Source of the DNA: Rhynchopus sp. YZ270_cl-10
Lineage: Eukaryota; Euglenozoa; Diplonemea; Diplonemida; Diplonemidae
NCBI GenBank assembly: GCA_964035575.1
Contig: OZ037853.1
Span: 94,501-158,500, forward strand
Direction: 5' to 3'
DNA: 64,000 nucleotides
In this document: piece by piece, positions 62,429 to 64,000 of the stretch
How positions within the stretch are numbered: the stretch's first letter is position 1
How the letters are laid out: the number at the start of each line of letters is the position of its first letter
Program-made: the position numbers and the translations under genes
The notes under the pieces: generated by a model
The model's database searches: none
What the model saw: the letters and a program-made list of their open reading frames with translations, nothing else
What the model was told of the DNA's origin: nothing

Positions 62429-62846
62429 CTAACTATTCTACTGAATAGAAGGTATAATAGGGGTGCACTAAATGTACCCAAACTTTTTTTTTTAACGAGA
62501 AGTTGAAAAAAAGTGCAAACGCTTCGCCGTTCATTCGGTGGGCGCACAAAAAGGCGCTACAAAAAGAATAAAGTGTTTCAACAGATGCAATTCAATAAAT
62601 TGATAGCATAGGTATAGGGGATCAAAAAAAATGTTCCCAACTTTCAAAAAAAAACAAAAAATTGAAAGATAAATATGCCTGACGTGCATACTGCATCTAA
62701 CAATGGAATGGTCATTGATGCAGGACCTTCCGACTCGCTCAACCCAGGGTATGGTTGCTAACCAATTCGGATAAAAGCACAAAACACAATGCATCAAAAG
62801 ACACATCGATGCGGGTTCAGAAGGGGGGGGAGGGTAATGGTGGAAG

Positions 62847-63215
62847 TATTTGTGATGGGAGCCCATTGGAATACGCAAAATACATCACAATACATTTTCT
62901 AAACAAAACAAAAAAATCAAAAAAATTGATAAAAGACGAACCTAAGCCTCTCGTTTTTGCTTAGTCACCTTGGTTTTCTTTACTTCAAAAACTCTCTCTT
63001 TTTTAATTGATTTGGTTTTGGTTGAAACACATCAATGGTGTCGGTTCTGTGGAATCACTGAACCACCCATATCCTGTATCACATCGTTGATTATTCTTTC
63101 CCTGCGTTGACTGCAGGAAATTCGCGAAAACTATCGCGACCAGACAATCCATCACAATCCACGTGTATTGTGACGTATTTTGATGTATTTTGCGTATTGT
63201 ACTCCCATCACAATA
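62847..63215. repeat. TATTGTGATGGG element, copy 2, with a nested dispersed repeat
   Basis: Left TATTTGTGATGGGAGCCCAT, right ACTCCCATCACAATA, inner AATACGCAAAATACATCACA inverted. The middle (about 62990-63150) is a diverged copy of the repeat at 4760-4960. Confidence 0.7.
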
Positions 63216-63333
63216 CTTCATTGGGTAGTATAGGTTTAGGGATCAACAATGTTCCCAACTTTATTTTTATGTGGTATGTTTTTGCCGACAAAACCGAAGA
63301 ATGTAAAAAAGAAGAAAAAATGAAATCTATAAT

Positions 63334-63433
63334 TTGAGCCATCAATATATGATCGCTCCGTTGAGAGCTTTTTGTGAGATCTTAAACTGAGAGCTATAAA
63401 CAAAAATCTCACCCCGTTTCATAGATGGCTCAA
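63334..63433. repeat. Small inverted-repeat element TTTGAGCCATC
   Basis: TTGAGCCATC at the left and GATGGCTCAA at the right bound about 100 bases immediately downstream of the cyclase-like gene end. Confidence 0.6.
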
Positions 63434-63525
63434 TACCCTCTGACAAAAAATCACTAAAAAAAAATAACAGCCCCCACGACCCACCCCCACCCCCCTCCCC
63501 TCTCCCCCTCCCCCACCCCGCTCAC

Positions 63526-64000
63526 TCATTCTCTTTCTCGCTCTCTTGACCTGTATGAATCGACTTCTGCGTCAAATGAGCGGCGAAGTGTCACACCACG
63601 AGCACCACAGAGACTGAGGATCGTATGGGTGCCTGTGGGCACTGCATTGGCAGGTGTCCCTTTGCCACCTGACTTTGCCCAGAGAGCGGCCACTTCTTCT
63701 GGTGATACCGCGTCTCTGAGGTAGCCACGTACTGCGGTGTTGTAGGCCTCCCAGTCTTTTTTGCCGCCTATCATGTACATCCATTCGCCGCTGACGGGGG
63801 GCAGTTCGTCTCCGACCTTGGCTGCGAGGAGTTCTGCAACGATCTCGGGGTCTGCGCTTTCGTGGACTTCCACCTTGTATGGGATGAGACGGAGGTGGTG
63901 CTCGCATTCTCCGTCGCTGAAGCAGATGCGGTTGCAGAGCGCCGCACACCCCAGCATGCGTCCTGCCCGCTCCATCCCCATCACATCCCTCAGCAACAGC
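63526..64000 (-). CDS. Cyclase-like protein, C-terminal part (5' part beyond the window)
   Basis: The frame is open to the window edge. The visible 157 residues match the C-terminal part of the 17384-19099 protein: RAGRMLGCAALCNRICFSDGECEHHL, then a module GEWMYMIGGKKDWEAYNTAVRGYLRDAVS. So it is a second member of the family, covering the end of the cyclase-like domain and the conserved C-terminal module. It diverges in the last about 50 residues and ends in a short Arg/Glu-rich tail. Catalytic residues cannot be judged because the core lies outside the window. Confidence 0.75.
   Translation of the reverse strand, partial: LLLRDVMGMERAGRMLGCAALCNRICFSDGECEHHLRLIPYKVEVHESADPEIVAELLAAKVGDELPPVSGEWMYMIGGKKDWEAYNTAVRGYLRDAVSPEEVAALWAKSGGKGTPANAVPTGTHTILSLCGARGVTLRRSFDAEVDSYRSRERERE

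Larger units (their letters stand above)
57718..63525. other. Repeat-dense intergenic region
   Basis: About 5.8 kb with at least nine short inverted-repeat elements (listed separately), a GATGAAAGCACAAAGTGCCC-type dispersed repeat twice at 60030-60235 and once at 62720-62785, and homopolymer runs. No open frame has recognisable protein features. Confidence 0.55.

Noticed and set aside
1-64000. tRNA, rRNA or spliced-leader RNA genes
   Set aside because: Looked for cloverleaf-like and rRNA-like conserved stretches by eye and saw none; a covariance-model scan would be decisive.

Overview
This window looks like a gene-poor, repeat-rich stretch of a microbial eukaryote (protist) genome. The recognisable proteins are eukaryotic in type: a ubiquitin-like/LRR family, NACHT-WD40 proteins, an ankyrin protein, a coiled-coil/PDZ protein, a membrane protein with a nucleotide-cyclase-like domain and a secreted beta-propeller. 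None needs an intron, and every host gene I can support lies on the minus strand across about 64 kb. Upstream of most starts, in the sense orientation, is a pyrimidine-rich tract ending in AG. One-way gene order, lack of introns and pyrimidine tract-AG leaders together recall polycistronic, trans-spliced genomes such as Euglenozoa (kinetoplastids, diplonemids). That placement is inference: no spliced-leader RNA, rRNA or tRNA gene is visible.

Layout. 1-6.3 kb: tandem array of UBL-LRR genes (one cut by the window edge, one split by an insertion with an 18-base target duplication, two intact). 8.0-9.6 kb: coiled-coil/PDZ gene. 10.5-14.4 kb: another intact UBL-LRR gene and one split by a second insertion (19-base duplication). 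15.5-19.1 kb: secreted LVIVD-like propeller, then a six-TM cyclase-like protein. 20.3 kb: UBL-LRR pseudogene. 21.2-26.5 kb: a 1,754-residue ANK-ADP-ribosyltransferase-NACHT-pentapeptide-WD40 protein, followed by an ankyrin gene that reads in two frames. 29.1-34.5 kb: a 5.4-kb terminal-inverted-repeat element holding LINE remains, a long palindrome and a heptanucleotide satellite. 36.5-38.9 kb: two more intact UBL-LRR genes. 40.7-46.1 kb: second ART-NACHT-WD40 copy, about one break. 46.7 kb: a UBL-LRR remnant. 47-64 kb: almost wholly inverted-repeat elements (a nested pair with an unfamiliar two-frame gene, a hAT-like element with an 8-base duplication, many MITE-like hairpins), ending in the 3' part of a second cyclase-like gene.

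How it may fit together. The most interesting content is the co-location of two multigene families built like recognition/response receptors. In the two NACHT-WD40 copies the ANK-ART-NACHT half is nearly unchanged, while the WD40 half differs at blade positions known to vary in fungal HET-type NLR proteins. The UBL-LRR copies keep a constant ubiquitin-like head but differ in number and surface residues of 25-residue LRR units. A diversifying self/non-self recognition locus is a reasonable hypothesis, but nothing in the sequence proves that role.
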